From: Desulfobacteraceae bacterium
Lineage (GTDB): Bacteria; Desulfobacterota; Desulfobacteria; Desulfobacterales; Desulfosarcinaceae
Direction of reading: 5' to 3'
NCBI GenBank assembly: GCA_027025615.1
Contig: JALVQM010000273.1
Location: 1-14,338, forward strand
Length of the DNA stretch: 14,338 nucleotides
A model generated the notes under the pieces. It saw only the letters and a program-made list of their open reading frames with translations. It ran no database searches and was not told where the DNA came from. A program made the position numbers and the translations under genes. Of the stretch, positions 13,205 to 14,338 are shown in pieces (the first letter of the stretch is position 1; the number at the start of each line of letters is the position of its first letter).

Positions 13205-14336
13205 GCTGTTCAACCTTGGCTGCTTTTTGCTCTACCCCGTTTTTCAGTTCCTTTTTGTATTCGTCGAGCAGAGCTGCCAGATTTTCGTCTGTCCCAGCCA
13301 GAATCTGAACCGCCAAGATAGCGGCGTTTATTGCACCGGATTTACCGATGGAAACCGTTGCAACGGGTATACCGGGAGGCATCTGGACCGTTGATAGCAA
13401 TGCATCCAATCCCTGCAAGCAGGAAGAATCTATGGGTACACCGATAACAGGCAAAGTAGTATGGGCTGCCAGCACACCGGCGAGGTGGGCTGCATGGCCT
13501 GCCCCGGCGATAATAACCTTTACCCCCTGCTGGCGGGCCTTGGCTGCCAGAGCCACTGCTTTTTCAGGGCTCCGGTGGGCAGAAGCAACCGTCATACGGA
13601 AAGGGATACCAAACTTTTTCAGCATGGCCCCGGCCCCATCCATAACAGGCAGGTCGGAATCCGACCCCATCACCATGAGAACGTCGGGGGCGGTATTCAG
13701 TCTTATCTGGGCTTTCCGGCCAATATCTTTTCTGAAATGAACCCCTTGCCAGGAAATCTTGGATACCGCCTGGTAGGCCCGATCAATTGCTTTTTCCACT
13801 CCGTCTCCAAGAGCGGTTACCCCCAGGACCCTGCCGCCACTGGTAACCACTTTGCCGTTCTTGCGGCCAGTGCCTGCATGAAAAACCATTACGTCCTTCA
13901 TTCGCGCGGCCTTTTCCAGGCCTTTTATCGCAATACCCTTTTTGTACTTGCCGGGATAGCCCCCCGAGGCCATGACCACACAAACGGTAGCCCTCGGATC
14001 GATATCCAGGCTGAACTGATCCAGCTTTTCATCAACTACCGCTTCCATGATGGGAACAATATCGTTTTTTACCCGCATCAACAAGGGCTGGGCCTCCGGA
14101 TCGCCGAAACGACAGTTGAATTCCAAAACCTTGATCTGGTCACGCACAATCATCAGGCCGGCATACAAAACCCCCTTGTACGGGCGACCCTCAGCAGCCA
14201 TTCCCCTTACGGTCGGCAGCATTACCTGCTGCATGATTTTTTCATGCAGGTATTTGTCAACAACCGGTGCCGGTGAGTATGCTCCCATGCCTCCCGTGTT
14301 GGGCCCCTTGTCATCGTCAAAAACAGGTTTGTGGTC
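13197..14336 (-). CDS. purD/purE: PurD-PurE fusion: GAR synthetase plus N5-CAIR mutase (5' partial)
   Basis: The frame runs off the right edge, so the N-terminal part of PurD is missing; 379 residues are visible. The first 210 are the end of glycinamide ribonucleotide synthetase (ATP-grasp): DDDKGPNTGGMGAYSPAP, the metal/ATP loop VLEFNCRFGDPEAQPLL, and the typical final VHFRKDIGRKAQ. After a linker of about ten residues, without stop or frameshift, comes a complete PurE domain (from about 13685): MGSDSDLPVM, SAHRSPEKA, and GAGHAAHLAGVLAAHTTLP. The last is the class I loop with His where many bacteria have Gly. PurE class I converts N5-CAIR to CAIR. The two activities are steps 2 and 6 of purine synthesis, so the fusion does not directly channel consecutive intermediates. 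A C-terminal tail of about 30 residues follows PurE. The gene heads a unit with tsaC and tRNA-Leu. Both domain calls are firm. Confidence 0.95.
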   Translation of the reverse strand, partial: DHKPVFDDDKGPNTGGMGAYSPAPVVDKYLHEKIMQQVMLPTVRGMAAEGRPYKGVLYAGLMIVRDQIKVLEFNCRFGDPEAQPLLMRVKNDIVPIMEAVVDEKLDQFSLDIDPRATVCVVMASGGYPGKYKKGIAIKGLEKAARMKDVMVFHAGTGRKNGKVVTSGGRVLGVTALGDGVEKAIDRAYQAVSKISWQGVHFRKDIGRKAQIRLNTAPDVLMVMGSDSDLPVMDGAGAMLKKFGIPFRMTVASAHRSPEKAVALAAKARQQGVKVIIAGAGHAAHLAGVLAAHTTLPVIGVPIDSSCLQGLDALLSTVQMPPGIPVATVSIGKSGAINAAILAVQILAGTDENLAALLDEYKKELKNGVEQKAAKVEQLV

Positions 14337-14338
14337 CT

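Noticed and set aside
13461..14276. Long plus-strand open frame opposite purDE
   Set aside because: It is the antisense shadow of a strongly conserved gene and shows no family motif of its own.

Overview
The window (about 47-50% GC by eye) reads as chromosomal DNA of a Gram-negative, type IV pilus-bearing bacterium. A member of the Desulfobacterota (former Deltaproteobacteria) is my best guess. This rests on the mix of c-di-GMP and pilus genes, the PurE subtype, a transglutaminase-like family I associate with that group, and overall codon style. It is an inference without any marker gene. There is no prophage, CRISPR array, intact insertion sequence or rRNA.

Layout, left to right. Positions 2-4016 (+) hold a two-gene operon for c-di-GMP signalling: a 5'-truncated PilZ protein with an acyltransferase-like C-terminus, then a membrane GAF/HD-GYP phosphodiesterase with an N-terminal ligand-binding-type domain. 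Two minus-strand genes follow: a SAM-dependent methyltransferase (4021-4848) and a transglutaminase-like protein (5115-5822). The transglutaminase leader contains three mutually consistent long-range pairings that together form a pseudoknot, so it may be an undescribed cis-regulatory RNA. Positions 6179-6698 (+) hold a decayed gene of unknown family with two nonsense codons and one frameshift. Positions 6834-8441 (-) encode a PilT-class pilus retraction ATPase with an N-terminal MshEN (c-di-GMP-binding) domain. Divergent from it is a (+) pair: a stand-alone cyclic-nucleotide-binding-domain protein and a small polytopic membrane protein (8677-9736). Converging on that pair is a 94-residue single-pass membrane protein (9761-10045, -) whose tail resembles half of an MshEN domain.

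The right third is housekeeping. speE and a eukaryotic-type (fold III) ornithine decarboxylase lie one base apart (10274-12350, +) and together give putrescine and then spermidine. On the minus strand, transcribed leftwards, lie a PurD-PurE fusion (5' end outside the window), a TsaC/YrdC protein with a non-ATG start overlapping the purDE stop, and tRNA-Leu(CAA) followed by a clear intrinsic terminator. These look like one transcription unit.

The theme of the left 10 kb is c-di-GMP (PilZ, HD-GYP, MshEN and a possible half-MshEN) linked to pilus retraction. The most novel-looking items are the structured leader at 5859-5969, the PilZ-acyltransferase fusion, the MshEN-PilT fusion with its small membrane neighbour, and the PurD-PurE fusion. 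All functional claims come from reading motifs; no database search was possible.
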